Assembly (NCBI RefSeq): GCF_004027225.2
Contig: NC_044278.2
Coordinates: forward strand, 94,976,743-95,040,742
Direction of reading: 5' to 3'
DNA length: 64,000 nucleotides
Origin: Strigops habroptila
Taxonomy: Eukaryota > Chordata > Aves > Psittaciformes > Psittacidae
The notes below the pieces were generated by a model. It was given only the letters and a program-made list of their open reading frames with translations, searched no databases and was not told the origin of the DNA. The translations under genes were made by a program, and so were the position numbers. Position 1 is the first letter of the stretch. Each line of letters starts with the position of its first letter. This document shows, piece by piece, positions 36,069-49,500 of this stretch.

Positions 36069-37860
36069 TATAATCAAGACCAGTCTTTTCACTGCTATCT
36101 CCAGTCTTAACACCTGATTCATCTTCCGTCCTTGCGACAATTCCTATAACAGATAGCTGTAATGCTGCTAGAATATTTCAGTAAGGGATTAAATCCTGCT
36201 CATCTATATTTTTTGTTCAATCTGAATGATTTGTTGCTCTGTGATAAACTGACACTTCTTCATGGACAAAGCAGGCCTCAGATGTAGTCCTGTTCTGTGT
36301 GCCGTTAATTGTGTGGTCAATACCACTTCCAAACTGACCTATTATTGAACAAAATTTTGTATGGTATCTCAAATTTCTTTTGCTACTCCATTGCAGGGTC
36401 ATCTGATTTGTTTTCTGCTCTACAATAATTATTTCATGTCACTCATTATAAGTGAACAAATCAATTCAGTTTATATGCTCTGACTCTTCCTGTCTAAATA
36501 CTTACTCCAATGGACTGTTTTCAGCTTGTATTCTTCTCTGAGCCACTGACAGGACATGGCATGAAAAGAAAGATTCTTTACTTGCAAAATGATTCAGTGC
36601 TAAACCTACTTGAATGGGAAAGATTATGATTCTTCTATGTTACTTCTTTATTTCAGCTCCTTTATTTGCACAATCTGTCTCTCTTCCCCATGTATTTTGT
36701 GCATTGCCAGTTTAAAACTTTACTTATCTGTAACTTTACTGCTCATGCTGAATGCATTTACCATGTGTTGATTAGGAGACACCTGGAAGATATGCCAGTC
36801 ATCACAAACACTCTTGCTTTTCAGTCACATCGGTTACAAGCCAGGTCTTTAGAACCCCATCCTCACCCTTCAACTCTTAGAAGATCAAAGATCCCTGTAT
36901 CTTGTACATTTACATGTATATGAAGTATCCTACAGGAAACTAGTAGGGATGCTTCTCTTTACGTGGTTTAAGTCTTTGTCACTGCAAATAAAACTTCTTT
37001 TTGTAAGTACTGGGATGGATTTTGCTGTTTTGCATAGCTTGGCCACCTGGGAAATTGCAGTGACAAGGATGGAAGGTGCATGCTGCTGCACATGGATTCA
37101 TATATATTATACATACATATACACATACGTGCCTACCCCTGCCAGGGGAAATCTCCACCTCATCTGAACATCACACGGCCCATGACAAAAGCTGAACGTG
37201 TCTGATTCTTCCCAGCAGAGGTCAGTGGTATCTTAGTTGCCAAAATTGCTCCATGCGTCCAGTCCAGCATGCACACGCAAAACTGCCTGGGATAGAGGTG
37301 CCCTGCAGAGGGGTGGCTCAGGCAAAGTTTTACACCCAATGTTGGGAAATTTCATATCAATTTCTCAGTATAGATCCATAAGCATTTTGCATATGCAGTA
37401 CTGCCTTATCTTTTTCCTGAGATGTGCACTGAACCTTTCATTATAGCAAATAACACTTGTGGCTCACTGCAGCTTCCTTTTCTCATTGGTTCTTCCCCCA
37501 CCCCCCCCTTTAGATCATGTTGTTAGTATCACTTTGGCCATTGTGGCCATTTTAACACAAAGTTAAGAATTCCCACAACAGTTTTAGTTGCTATCGAGAG
37601 TGCATAATATATTAAAAAACTTTCATTTTATGTTTTCTTTCCTCTTTTGCTGAAGATAAGAACTACGTAAAATATACTTTCTCTTTCATTGTTTTTTCCC
37701 CTATCTTTATGCCTCAACCCTTCTTCAAGACTCATGCTGCCAATATAAAGTATGTATCAGACATAAGATGCTGGAGACCTTGTTTAATAAACTGAATTGC
37801 AGAAGATAGTTGTGTATTGTAATTTTCAGCATAACTTTTCTTTTTCTTTCTGAAAAGCAC

Positions 37861-37896
37861 TTAAAGCTTTATTTCACATTAAAGCTTTATTTGACA
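37861..37896 (+). repeat. 18-bp tandem duplication
   Basis: Two adjacent 18-bp copies, TTAAAGCTTTATTTCACA and TTAAAGCTTTATTTGACA, differ at one base. Each contains the palindrome AAAGCTTT. The near identity suggests a fairly recent slippage duplication. Confidence 0.85.
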
Positions 37897-40500
37897 TTAG
37901 AGTTCAGAACAGCTCAGCCACCAGCTCTACAACAGAAACAGCAAAGTACAGGTGAATGGGAGCAAACTTCGAATTAGAGCTCGGCTTGGCTCTGTTAATT
38001 TGTTTCAGATTCACCAGCCTTGAACCACTTGATATATGGCAATGACACTCTTGTAATTCACAGTTACTCACCATTTAAACAACAACACAAGAGATGCAGA
38101 GGGTTTCATAGAAATTAATGACCCCCCTGGAGACCTACTGACCTAAGGCCAAGGCCCTATAACCTCGATTGATCATAAATTCCCAAACAACTGTTTTGGC
38201 CAGAGTTCATCATTGCTATTGGAAGCTGAAAGGCATGGAACAAAATGTAAGATGTCTGCTTTCCCCCCACTGCCAGGTTCTGTGATGTGCCTGCCCTAAA
38301 TTGCCCTGGAAATTCTGGGAACTGCCAGAGAATTGACTTCCCTTGTGTAAGCTCACCATGTTCCATTTTATATCTTAACTACCTCATTTCTCCGATTTAG
38401 AGAATAAGCTGCAGCACCTTGTAAGATTGTTTTGTTCACAGTCTTTAACTCATCTTTCTAATGATAACACAAGGTACATGCTTATGTGCTACAGCCTTAA
38501 TGTTAAAACCAAAGACACCGAAGTCTAATCACCTACGGGTTTTTCTGCTCTCCTTCCAATGTATATTTGTATAGTGCCACAGGTTTGACAGATGAGCTAT
38601 CCTTCCTAAAGTAATGAGGAGACCCAACCCAGAGCAGCCCAGGGAAGGGCACAACCCTTGGGGACCAGCGGAAGCGATGCTCAGAGCTGTCACACAGCAC
38701 ATGAAGTGATTTCTAGGTTAAGGATGGTATCAGATCCATGAAGAAGTCTAAACACTTCCTTATAATGGAGATATCAATAACTCATTGGTTTTGGTTCATC
38801 AGGAATAAGCCATGGAAAACCTTTTGGGTCATGTTAGGACAAGGGAGCAGGACAAGCTCAGGACTGTATTGTGGTGTGTCCCATGCTGGTTTCAGTAAGG
38901 ATGGTCCCTATGATGTCAGGTCTGCCTAAACAAGGTGGAAGATCCTCTCCATGAGGGCTTATGCCTGCAAACACTTCTGTGTTTGGCCTGGCCAAGACTT
39001 TTCCTAGCAGAGGCTTCAGAAAAGCTGATGCAGGAGGAAATTCCCACCAGCAAGCTCTGTCACTTGCTGTTTATTACACGTCCTGCTGGACCCGAGGCAG
39101 AAGCAGAGACCACCCAAAGGGAAAGAGTCTTTCAATGTTGCATGAAAGAGGTAGAGAGCTGCTGGAAGAGCAAGGAGGTGGCTGGGCAATACCTATCAGG
39201 CTCAAGGAAGTGCTAAAGGGGCAAAGGCCTGGTGAGGGGCAAGGAGTGTAATGTCATTAATTTTTGATCATGCTTTTGGGGGAGGAGAGGCTAAGAAATT
39301 ATAAGGCATGCAAGAAGGCAGGGGAGAAGGTGAAGGATGCTGGAAAATGGACAATTTTATACCAACATCATTTATTTGCACTGTTTCAGTGTTCTTGGGG
39401 TATCCCATATTCTATCACAAACTTGCAACCAGTCAAGTGAAAGGAAATGTGGGTCAAGTGGAAAGAAAAGATATATATTTAATATCTTCACAATAAGATC
39501 TACTGGTCTGAGGTGCCAAAACCACATGAAGAAGTAAATGTGCAGCCTTATTTAAATGTTTCTCCACAGATATACTAATCTGTTGGACTTAATTTTGTAT
39601 AATTTCTGCACCTGGAAGATTTAGCCAGGTAATCCACCTGAGCATTACTGTAGAGCTCTTCCCTCCACCATTTACTAGCAACATGCTATGCTAATGACAC
39701 ACATCCCGAGGAACTCTGAGACATGGATCTTATTGTTGAGATACCCTTCTCTGACTTGTTTCTTCTTTGCTTCAAGCTTGGGCTGGGGTAAAAATTCAGT
39801 AAAAATGTTTAAAAACTCAACAAATTTCAACAACAATGGACAGAGACATCTCCCCTCCAAACCTTGGGTTCTTCAAGGTCGTCCAGCTGCCCTAAAGAAG
39901 GGAAGATATGGCTACCAACTGTGTTGAAAGGAGAAGGACTGTGAAAGGCAATCTATATATCTTCCCCATATACTCAATTAGGGTCCCAACCATACAAGTG
40001 TGAAATCAGAAGAGGGTTCCAGGGGAAAGTTCAGCCTTTTCTGGTTGCAGCTGCTGAGCTGTAAGAGTAGTGAAAATATAACTGGCTTATCCATGATCAA
40101 AACTTCATCTTAAAACATGCAGGTTTCTTACCTACATGACTTCCGTCAGAAAGCAGAACTGTCTTCCTGTTACTTAATGTATCATCTGCTTGAAAAAAAA
40201 CACACCAGATGAAAGATTTCAGCAAATTTTCTGACTGTTTCCTATATTTCAGAAGGCAAACAGCAACACTAAAACAAACTGAGCTTTTAAAACTGCTCAA
40301 CCAACAACTAGGTGTTTTCTTCATATAGTTTTCCCATTATAAATATACTGGCAATACAGCATAAACCAGAGAGGGATGGCTTGTCAAAACATAAAAAATC
40401 TAAAAATAGGATTCTCTGTTATCTACAGTTTATTACAGCTGCAACTGTACCCATTTTAGGTTGTTTTTCTGCAAATATTTTTATGGGGTTTTCTGCTTGT

Positions 40501-40536
40501 GTGGATGGATGGGTAATTGGATGGATGGGTAGACAG
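40501..40536 (+). repeat. short GGAT-unit repeat
   Basis: Imperfect copies of 'ggatggatgggta' (GGATGGATGGGTAATT then GGATGGATGGGTAGA) form a short degenerate repeat. No function is implied. Confidence 0.6.
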
Positions 40537-42357
40537 ATGTCTGGAGAGGGAATTTTATTCAAGCAAATGGAGATCCAGCATGTCAACAAGTATATTCATG
40601 CCAGAATTGCTTTCCCGCCTGTCATGGATAGAGACATAGAATTAAATATGTATAAATAGGTATATGTACGATTATTGGCAGAAATGTGAGCTAAAAATGA
40701 AGGGGGTATCTTTCAAACTGATAGCATTTCTGCTTTGTCAGGAGGAAAATCCAGCTATTTAAAAACTGGGACCAGCATACCATGGAAACATAACACCCTT
40801 TGCTGTGCAAAAACAACAACGAAAGATGAAAACATTGTTAAATGCTTTGATTTTTCCTAGGCTTATTTTTCAACTATCTGTATCTGAAGATGATGACTAG
40901 TCCTCTGGAGAGCAGGGAGAAGGGAGGCAGTGCCTGTAATCAGCCTGATAGGTAAAGTCAGTTATCCACACGTACCAGCTGGCTCCAGAGCTGCGCCACA
41001 CTGCACATCAACCTCAGTGCAGGATAGACTCAGCCAGGTCATTGCAGTGAAAGATCCTGCAGGCAGCTCCCACTCAGCACCACAATTACACCACCTGCGT
41101 GGCCTTGCCTTTATCTAAGTGTGCAGCAAGAAAGTTCTCCTGTGAACAGCCTGTCTGTTGGATGGGAGAAATGAAGAATGGAGTTTTCTTGTAAGAAAAT
41201 CCTGTAATAGCTTGAATGACCAAAATGGAGTAACCCTTTTTATAGATGGGATGTGCACATTGTGCTGCACATGATGGGAGGCTCGTTTGGTGCTGCAGAA
41301 ACTTGAGGTTCCCAGCAGCTAAGGAGATGTTAGTTTACCTCTAATATTCTTTATTTATTTATATTATTAGGCCTAATAAATAGCATTTTAAATGATACTT
41401 TACAGAGTCTGGGTGCATTCCTTACCAGGATCATAATAAACCAGCTAATGTGCAGGACAGACAGTTCCACAAGAAGCCATCATACACGCCAGGGTGAAAG
41501 GGGCAGGGAATGGGGGCAGCTGCCTCTGCTGAGAGCTGCACTTTGCTGCATGGTCATGGCCATGGAGAGAGGGGAAACTGGAGCCTGGGCTGAGAAGATT
41601 GCTTTGCTGGTGCTGGTCAGGTCATGTCCCAACAGCCAACCTCTCTTCACCATCCACCCTCTGCACTTGGGAGCAAGAAATCCTCCATCCTTTTAAGAGC
41701 GTAAAATACATATTGGCATTGCCCTCTGCTGGTCAGTGCCGGCCCCATCGCGGGGTTTGCTCTAATGAACACTCACAGACCCACAAAGCACCCTTTGCTC
41801 CCAGCCCGTGGGTCTGCTGGAACCCAGGCAGGCCAGGCATGGGCAGCCACCACAGCAGCCACGAGGAGCTCTGTGGAGAATACTACCCTCTGCGTTTTAT
41901 TAATTTATTCATTTATTTTTTCTGTACTTTCTTGTTTTTTCTAAAGGACATCTTTTGTCATTTATTCATGGTTCACATTTGCTCAGTCTGTGTGGGATGG
42001 CTCCTCAAGAGACCGAACCGACCACTCCTGCTGAGCACTTGTTGCCCTACAGGGAATCTGGGCTGTGCTGGTAAATTTGGTCAAGGGTATTGTTCCTATT
42101 CCCTGGAGTGATGAGCCCTACTCATAAGGAAAACCGCTTGAGGGCTGAAAAAGGGAGGGGGTGATTGTCCTTCTAGGAAGAAACAGAACAAGAAGATCAG
42201 GGACATCTAGAAAACTAAGATTTAATTTAATGGGCCTCAGTTTAAACTGCAAATTTATCCAGCCCTGTTCCCACATTGGAACCCCTGGGAACAGGGCTAG
42301 ATAAAGTGCTTGTGTGCAGATACGTATGAGAAGCATCAGCGAGATGGTCAGATCTTG

Positions 42358-42540
42358 CTATTTTTTATGTTGTATTATTTCATATTCACATTACTTATTT
42401 AAATTGTATTATTTAAATGAAATTATTTATGTTCATAGTATTCATCTATATTACAAATACTATTTATCATATTCATAACCATGGTGTTTATATTATTTAT
42501 GCTATTATTATATATACTTTATATTATTCTTATTTTTCTG
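42358..42540. repeat. AT-rich TTAT-type low-complexity tract
   Basis: About 180 bp made almost wholly of degenerate TATTAT, ATTTAT and TTCATA units, with very low GC. It is a decayed simple repeat and could influence local melting. Confidence 0.75.
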
Positions 42541-45469
42541 TCATGGATTGGGGGTGTACCAGGCCAAACTCAAAATGCAAATAGCAGCTGCAATGTACTT
42601 TAAGCATGTTGCATCAGCCTGTGGGTCTCCATGATGCTGCAAAACTGGCAAGTGCAGAAGATCATCAGCAAATAAGGAAAATGGGGAGGAGGAATGTAGG
42701 GACACAAACCTTCTGGTCTGCATTCAGGGCTTTGCACCCATGCAGCCAGGCAGGTCTCCTCCCTTCTCACGTACTGAGAAAACACATATTTGTAGGGATG
42801 CACTTATACTGGGAAACACATTTTTGCACCAGGATAACTGCCTGCCTCAGTATGTACCAGTTCACCTGTGTGCTAAGGGAGGGTGTCCTTTGAGACCCAA
42901 AGTGATATTGAGGTTCAATTTTCTTAACTTGCCAAGAGCTTTTTCTCAAACTCAGGCGGACACCATCAAAAAAAATCCTGGGAAGTTAAAAAAGAAAGAA
43001 GTAGCTGGTGCAATATCTGTCCAGGCTCATGTTAAATCTGTTTCTTTTGATTGCAGGGTTTAAACACTGTGAGTATTAGAGCAAGCCAAGATCTGAGAAG
43101 TGCTTAGATTATTCTGTTTTGTCCAGCTTCCAACAAAGCCCAGCTAGGACACACGTTCAGGTTCCGGGATGCTGTGAAAAGCATACTGCGACCAGGTGCC
43201 ACAGTGCAATTATTGCTAACAATGCTGCAGGCTTTGAAGGGGGTTCTGCTGGATTTTGGAGCAGATGTCCTACATCGTGCAGGCTTTGCAGTCACGGGCA
43301 GGGAGGCTGCAAGGCTCATGTCAGGTACCTCACAGGATGCCAAATCCAATAACAACAAAAATTAACCCTGGGACGTAGCATTCTACATGCTGATCTTAAA
43401 ATTGTTCCTAGAAGATACCCGCATTCACTCACTGAGATGTTGCATTTGCCTTACAAGCGCGGATTCCTGAGCTCACAGGCTCACATACTTCACTTTGTGC
43501 TAGGAAAAAGTTCTCTGTGTGGTTTACTGGATAAAGCACGTGGAGGCCATGCCTTTGCCTTCTAAAGTCTTTCAGGAACTTGGGGGCAAAATCTGCCACC
43601 ATATCAGGGGCATTGCCCTTTGTCTGCTGGGATAGCCCCCATTTAAAGCCCTCGTGCTTAACAGGGACCTGGCATGTAAATCTATTTTTGAGGCTTTGCC
43701 ATGTTACCCTGCTAAGCCTAGGGGAGCAGGCAGTAACTTCCTTTTGCTGTAACTTCCTTTAGCACTGCTGGAAAAAACAAAGAGGGAGATTCATAAAGCA
43801 AGCTGATGCCCAAAGAGCTTGTGGATTGCAAGGTATTTTGGTGCTATGATACCAGGATATTTTGATCTATGGTGCAGTAAGAGCAGGGAGAAGATACTCT
43901 GCTTCAGGGAGACTAAGGGAGCAAATAAATTTAACCTGGTATTTTGAGTCCACATGCTCCTTCCATGTATCTTAGTGCTCTCTGAACATATGAACACAAT
44001 ACCCAACAATTCCTCTGCCAGGAAAGGTCTTCTTTTTCTCCCTGTTTTACAGGCTGGGTCTCAATAAGTGTGCATTTCAGATGCCGAATGAACCAGACCT
44101 AGCTACTGCACAATGATCTGTACGATCACCGCCATCCCAAACAGACATCTCAGACATCACTTTTTTCAACTGAAAATGGGTCTGGGTTCCTATGCTTAGT
44201 GCAGGTGGGCTAAGCAGGGTGTTCAGCTCAAGGGCTGAGGCACCAAGATTGGGCCCCCTAAGAAGCAGAGCTCCCCACACTCCCTACTCCCCAAAAGGAG
44301 GCAAAGGCCATGCTGGGATGCCAGCAGACAGTCTCCTCTCCCTGCCCAGGGCAGCCAGGGCAGCAAACCTGCCTCCCCAGCCAATCTCATCTTATCCGCC
44401 TCCTCTGGGCAGCAAAATTCAGTTTTGTATAGACCACTGGGAAGCCTAGAGCTGGCTCTGGAAGACAGCCCCAGATGTACCATGTGAAGGCACATGAGCT
44501 CACAGCAACAACCAGCTTTTGCCTTCCATCTGCTCTGATTAAATATATTTGTGACAAACTGGCTGTGCATTCCTCCAGGAAAATACTTCTGGGGTTTTTT
44601 TAAATCTTGAATTGAAATAAAACTAAAATGACAAGGCAAAGCTGTTTGAGAACTGGGAGTTCAAAACCATGTCTTTTTGAGGATGAAGTCCTTTTCCTTT
44701 ACAACTTTTGCCCTCTCCCATCTGCTACTTTCTATAAAACAGGAAAGTTATCTTGGGAATCAAAATTTCCCAGTTCTTTTTCAAATGGACACAAGGTACC
44801 GTGCTATTTTAATCTTTCCAGGTGTGCATCGAGAGGGGAAGGCAGGCAGATCCTAGGTACCACCTTGGCTGGTCCAGCAAGAGTCCCAGCAGGCCTTCCG
44901 CCCAAGAGAGCAGAGACCTCCCTGTCTCCAGCACAGCTCATCCCATCGCACCCAGGGTACACTGCTTCCAGCATTTCAAGGACACCGTGGCCAGCATCTT
45001 AAGGAGGATGACAGCAGAGGCTATGGAGTGGGTGGTCAACCATTGCCTAAGCTGTCTTTCACTGCTGATACCAGCATCGGTGAGAGCTCAGCCTTGAGGG
45101 TGTATGAAGAGGAGCAGTGTTACACACGGCAAGCCTTAGTTATCTGTATCACTGATGTATATTAGATATCAGGTAGGAAATGAACATGATCGATCATTTC
45201 TAAATCAGGCCTCCTCTGGGAGCGCTGTTCACTGGCTGTGATATATGAGCCCTGATGTGTCATGGAGGTTTTCACAAGCCCCCGTCTGCCCCGGGGGCTG
45301 ACGAATGCTTCGTGATGAGATCCGGACCTTCGTCTGCTCCTTCTGTCTCCAGCCCATCAGCCCATCCACTGGTAATTGAAAGCTGCCTGGAAATTACTAG
45401 TCTAAGTTTCTGCAGCAGAAGAGAGGCTGCTCTTGTGGATTTCCTCCGTGGTTTCCAGCAGCCTCTTGT

Positions 45470-45860
45470 TATGAATGTCAACTCCCTGTGTTTCCCACAA
45501 AAAGAGCTAACAAAGCCTTCACACGGCTGTTTGTTATTCCACTGCTTTTTACATCCTTCTCTCATGCCTTTTTGAATGGATTAAGAAACCCTCAGATACC
45601 AGTACCTGAGGGAAAACTCAGCGGCTCAGCTTACATGCAAATTCCGCATGTTTGTAATTCAAACTGTGTTGATTAGGTACAGTAAACAAGTATTGATTCC
45701 GACTAGATGGTTTATGTAACTAAGCAGCGCAGCAGGAATGAAGCATTACAACTATTACAGCTGCATGTGCAAATTACAGAGCTCTCATTTATTGGAATAG
45801 TTGAAATGAACTGCTCCTGCTGTGCTGATTAGTTAAATAAGCCATCAAATCAGGGAACAT
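45470..45860. promoter_or_regulatory. candidate conserved regulatory element
   Basis: This repeat-free block has a dense set of motif-like words: an octamer ATGCAAAT at 45,635-45,642, a related TGTGCAAAT near 45,767-45,775, ACAAAG (Sox-like) near 45,510, and several homeodomain-type TGATTA/TTAATT-like cores, including TTGATTAGG and TGATTAGTTAA. Such composition is typical of vertebrate developmental enhancers, but no alignment could be made here, so conservation is a guess. Confidence 0.3.
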
Positions 45861-46470
45861 AACCATGTGCCGTAACACCGCGCGCAATCTGGAATTATGT
45901 ATTGGACTGTAGCATTTGTGATTCATACTGGCTAGTCATCTGTCTAACCAACTCAAGGCAAAAAGAGATTTTTCTTATCCCAAACACATAATGTGATATT
46001 TGTTCTCCCCAAATATTGAAATGCAGACTTAGCCTGTGGTGACTGGCTAGGGCTTTAAAGTGCTTGTGAGTATGAACTGCACAGATATTAAATGTTAGCA
46101 GAGACCGGGCAGGAAAGATTTTGTGACCAGGAGCCATATCTAAATTCCAAGCAGGGCTGGCCATGGCCTGCATCTCCACCAGATGTGAGTGCCGTCTATC
46201 GGTGTTTTGGCAAAGCAACTCGCATCTGTCAGGTGTGGCTGGTCCCCTTGGCCAGCTGGTTCCACAAGAGAGAACTGCATGAGCAGCCTCATGGTTATTT
46301 TTGTGGAGGGTTTATTTTCAGCATTTGTGTTGGCTGTAATTGTTATACCCATACAACATGATGGAGAAATAAAGGCAGCAGTTTGCAGGCAGGGCTATGA
46401 AGATGTGTGATTATTCCTGCTTATATGGTCTTAGATGGCTATTAGCTGCAGTAGGCTTGCTATGGCCTCC

Positions 46471-46536
46471 AGCTGGGTAGATGGACTAGTTGACCTATGA
46501 ATGTTCCTTCCAACCCAAACTATTCCTTGACTCTGT
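46471..46536 (+). mobile_element. CR1 3' tail scrap
   Basis: A short plus-strand match to the last part of the CR1 3' UTR: 'agatggactagttgaccta', then 'gttccttccaacccaaac', then one eroded terminal unit. Only about 65 bp remain, so subfamily and true start are uncertain. Confidence 0.75.
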
Positions 46537-49500
46537 GAAATCTTCTGCCTTTGGGAAGCTGCGTGAGGGGCAGGCACACTGTCCTCCCACCCCATCTTTG
46601 TGCTCTTTCCTGTGTTGACTTCCTCCTCCACCCAGAGACCTCTGGAATTCCTGCTTAAATGGATCTTTGGTCTGGCTCAGTAAGTCTGTCCTCATTTTTT
46701 ACCTCTTGGACTGTCCCATCTTGAATCTATCCTCTGCCTCTTGCAAAATTTCAAAATAGAAAAATGTGTAGAAGAGATACAGGTGACTGCAGAGCTCTGT
46801 GTGGTTGGGTGACATTGGGCTGAGGACTGTGGGTTGCATGAAGAACCAGGAATGGATGTGAGTTGATATTTTAGGCAAAGCTGGTGCAGAGAGCAAAAAA
46901 GTGACCTCCTGGGCTGTGCAGCAGCCGTAAGGGATGTGCTGAGAAGTGCACTGACATGGCACACAAATTTAGGGGCTTCAAAGTGACAAGTTTGTCCTTC
47001 GAGCCCATCCTCCATGTTTATTCTTCACCCTGGTCTATTTCTTTCATCAGCAGAGGATGGAGGGGATGGCTGGGGTACTTCAGGCCAGTGTCAGCCCTGC
47101 TGCAGTCTCAGTGCTACAGAAAGTTGAGTAACTCATTCCTTCACCTGGATATAAGTGCTTCTATCATTTAACTGGATAGCCCACTACATTAAGCTCGGCA
47201 ACATGCTTGAGTAGGCTTTTGGGGTGATGCCTGGCAGTCCTTGCACAGCACATGTGAATGAGGCATGGTCTTACAGAGCTGGGGAGCAGCACACACTAAA
47301 CCACACAACAAAAACCATGAGGTACCCAGGCTGGATCCGATTTTGCAAAATCTGCCCAGATCTTTGGCGTAAGCCCTGCAGAGATGTGATGCAGGCTGCA
47401 TATCAAGCAGACCTGAGTTATGTAATGTTTTACAGTGACTGGTAAGATTGATGACCTGGAAAATAGGATTTGGCACTGCTGTTGGCAATCAATGAGTGTG
47501 CTGCTACCATGTGCAGGTAAGGGGGGGTCTCTCGGCCAGGCTGTGTCTCAGGTTCTGGCTTGGGTTTGCTCCTTCCCTACACTGACGTACCCCCTGACTT
47601 CAGACTGACCTCCTGTCCATGCTTGGGTGTTTTCCCACTTTCTATAAGCACCCTGTTGGATACCTCTCAGTGGCCTGGAGAAGGAGATGGGCTGCACCCC
47701 CATCAAATTTGTGGATGGCAATGAACTTGGTGGGAGAATGCACTTTGGAGGTCTCACCCAGCCTGAGTGTTTCTCTGGCTCTGTAACTCAGTAATACTGC
47801 ACTGCTGTTCAAAGAGAGTTCATATTTTGCAAGGCAAATCAGTCCTATCCTAATTGTAAGTGCAGATTACCAGGGGATAGGTGAAGCTTTACTTCTGAGA
47901 TGCTCTGGGGAATTCTGGGGTTTGCCTTCCAGTCCAAGCACATTGGCAAAACAAATCAACTCAGGCTTAACTATGGGTCTGCATCCTAGAGTTGACAGGA
48001 AATGTTAACTCCTGATTTGCAGTGCCACAAGCGGGAAAAGGATCACACCTTTGGTCTATCAGCCAGGCTCCATGGACTACATCTGGACCAGATGACCGCC
48101 AGAGGTGCCTTCCATCCTCAACCATCCTGTGACTCCACAATTGTATTTATTTAACACGTTCTCACAGAATGCACTCATGATATTGTACAATACTCTGTTA
48201 CAAAAGCCCAGTGCAAATACCAACTCCTGGATTAAAAACAAAGGAACAAATGCAGTTATAGGAGAGCAGGAGGGTTTGTAAAGGGCTCAGCACTGGCAGA
48301 TATCTCAATGACAGTGATTTTCTATTACTCAGCCTTGGTTCAGATCTGACACCTAAGCAATATAAAAATGCACATCAAAAATCCTGAAAACTGTACAGTT
48401 TTGCAGTACCCTTCAGAGTGAGCTTTAACACAGCCCCATCTGTGTAAGGAAGTTGTTACAGGGGCACAAAAAGTTGGAAGAGGACAGATCATCATAATTA
48501 ACCCCTTATTATTGCCATGAATAAATATTATAATAAAAATAAAGAGTGAGTTCTATCTAAAAGCATCTTCCAATTCTTTTTGGCCATGGAAGTACATTAC
48601 AATCAGTAAAATACATGTACAAAGGCGGAACACCTAACTGGATCCTATGGGGAGCTCCATCTCTCTGGGATGCTCTGCTGAGGCACCTCGGAGCCCTTCT
48701 GAGCTGAACCAAAGCCAGTGTTTCCCAGAAAGCATTCAAAAAAGTCCAGTAACGTTTGCCTCTAGGAAGGAAAAAACAGTGGCTTTAGGAGTGAACTCTT
48801 CACTGCAGCTACAGCTAAAGGGGACAACTTGCTAAGGACAGTTATGTGAGGGCAGGAGTTTTGAGCTGGAATGAGGAGAGGAAGTTTCTGTCACTGTCCA
48901 CCGTTTTTGAGAGACTTGAATTAAACTGGTTTTGTGCCTGGATATTCGCATGGTCTATGGGGTGAAGATGGTCCTCTGAGCTGTGCTGGGAGCCTGAGGT
49001 TCATGGTGGTGGGGCGCTCCCTGTCCTTGGCAATATAGAGTGCCTGAAGCACAGCTGGGCACCAGGCTGTCCCAGCTGCCCATAAGGCTAGTGACAGATG
49101 TGGGCAGCAGCCCTGCACATCTGCCTCCCAGTACAGTATGGTACTTACTGTGGTAAGGCCAGAGCCTTGCAGCGTCTTTGCTCTGGCATAAAGCATCATA
49201 AAGCACTCAGTAAAACACCATCGGCAATGCATGAAGTCAACAGACTTATTTTAGATAGCTAAAAGCAAACCTTGCTCTTGCCTCTAGGCCTGAGCTGCTT
49301 CCCATTTTGAGGAGTGCAGAGGAAAGAAGATGTGACTCAGCCACTCCCATCTCATGTACTGCAAAGTCCATATTATTCAACAAGAATGTCAGAAGAGGAA
49401 AGTCATTTTAGAAAAACAGCCCAAGTAAACCCAAGAAGTTAGAGGTGTGGGAGCTTTGAGAGGCATTAAGGGGATCACGACTGAGTGCCTCTTACATGAG

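Larger units (their letters stand above)
34966..46470. other. gene-poor spacer, 11.5 kb
   Basis: No gene is recognised. It contains a pyrimidine-rich stretch (about 35,644-36,068), a C run near 37,497-37,508, a perfect-but-one 18-bp tandem duplication at 37,861-37,896, GGAT-type minisatellite-like units near 40,501-40,536 and an AT-rich tract at 42,358-42,540. The interval 43,100-43,365 is open in several frames at once because of its GC content, without a recognisable protein. The sequence at 45.47-45.86 kb is treated separately as a possible regulatory element. Confidence 0.45.

Noticed and set aside
41705..41760. Possible SINE or MIR remnant ('gccctctgctggtcagtg')
   Set aside because: The word is familiar from several repeats and genes, but no flanking match or A/B box is visible.
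41599..42111. 170-codon plus-strand open frame ending in a hydrophobic run
   Set aside because: The hydrophobic part is a translated T-rich low-complexity stretch; no family resemblance and no splice-consistent context.
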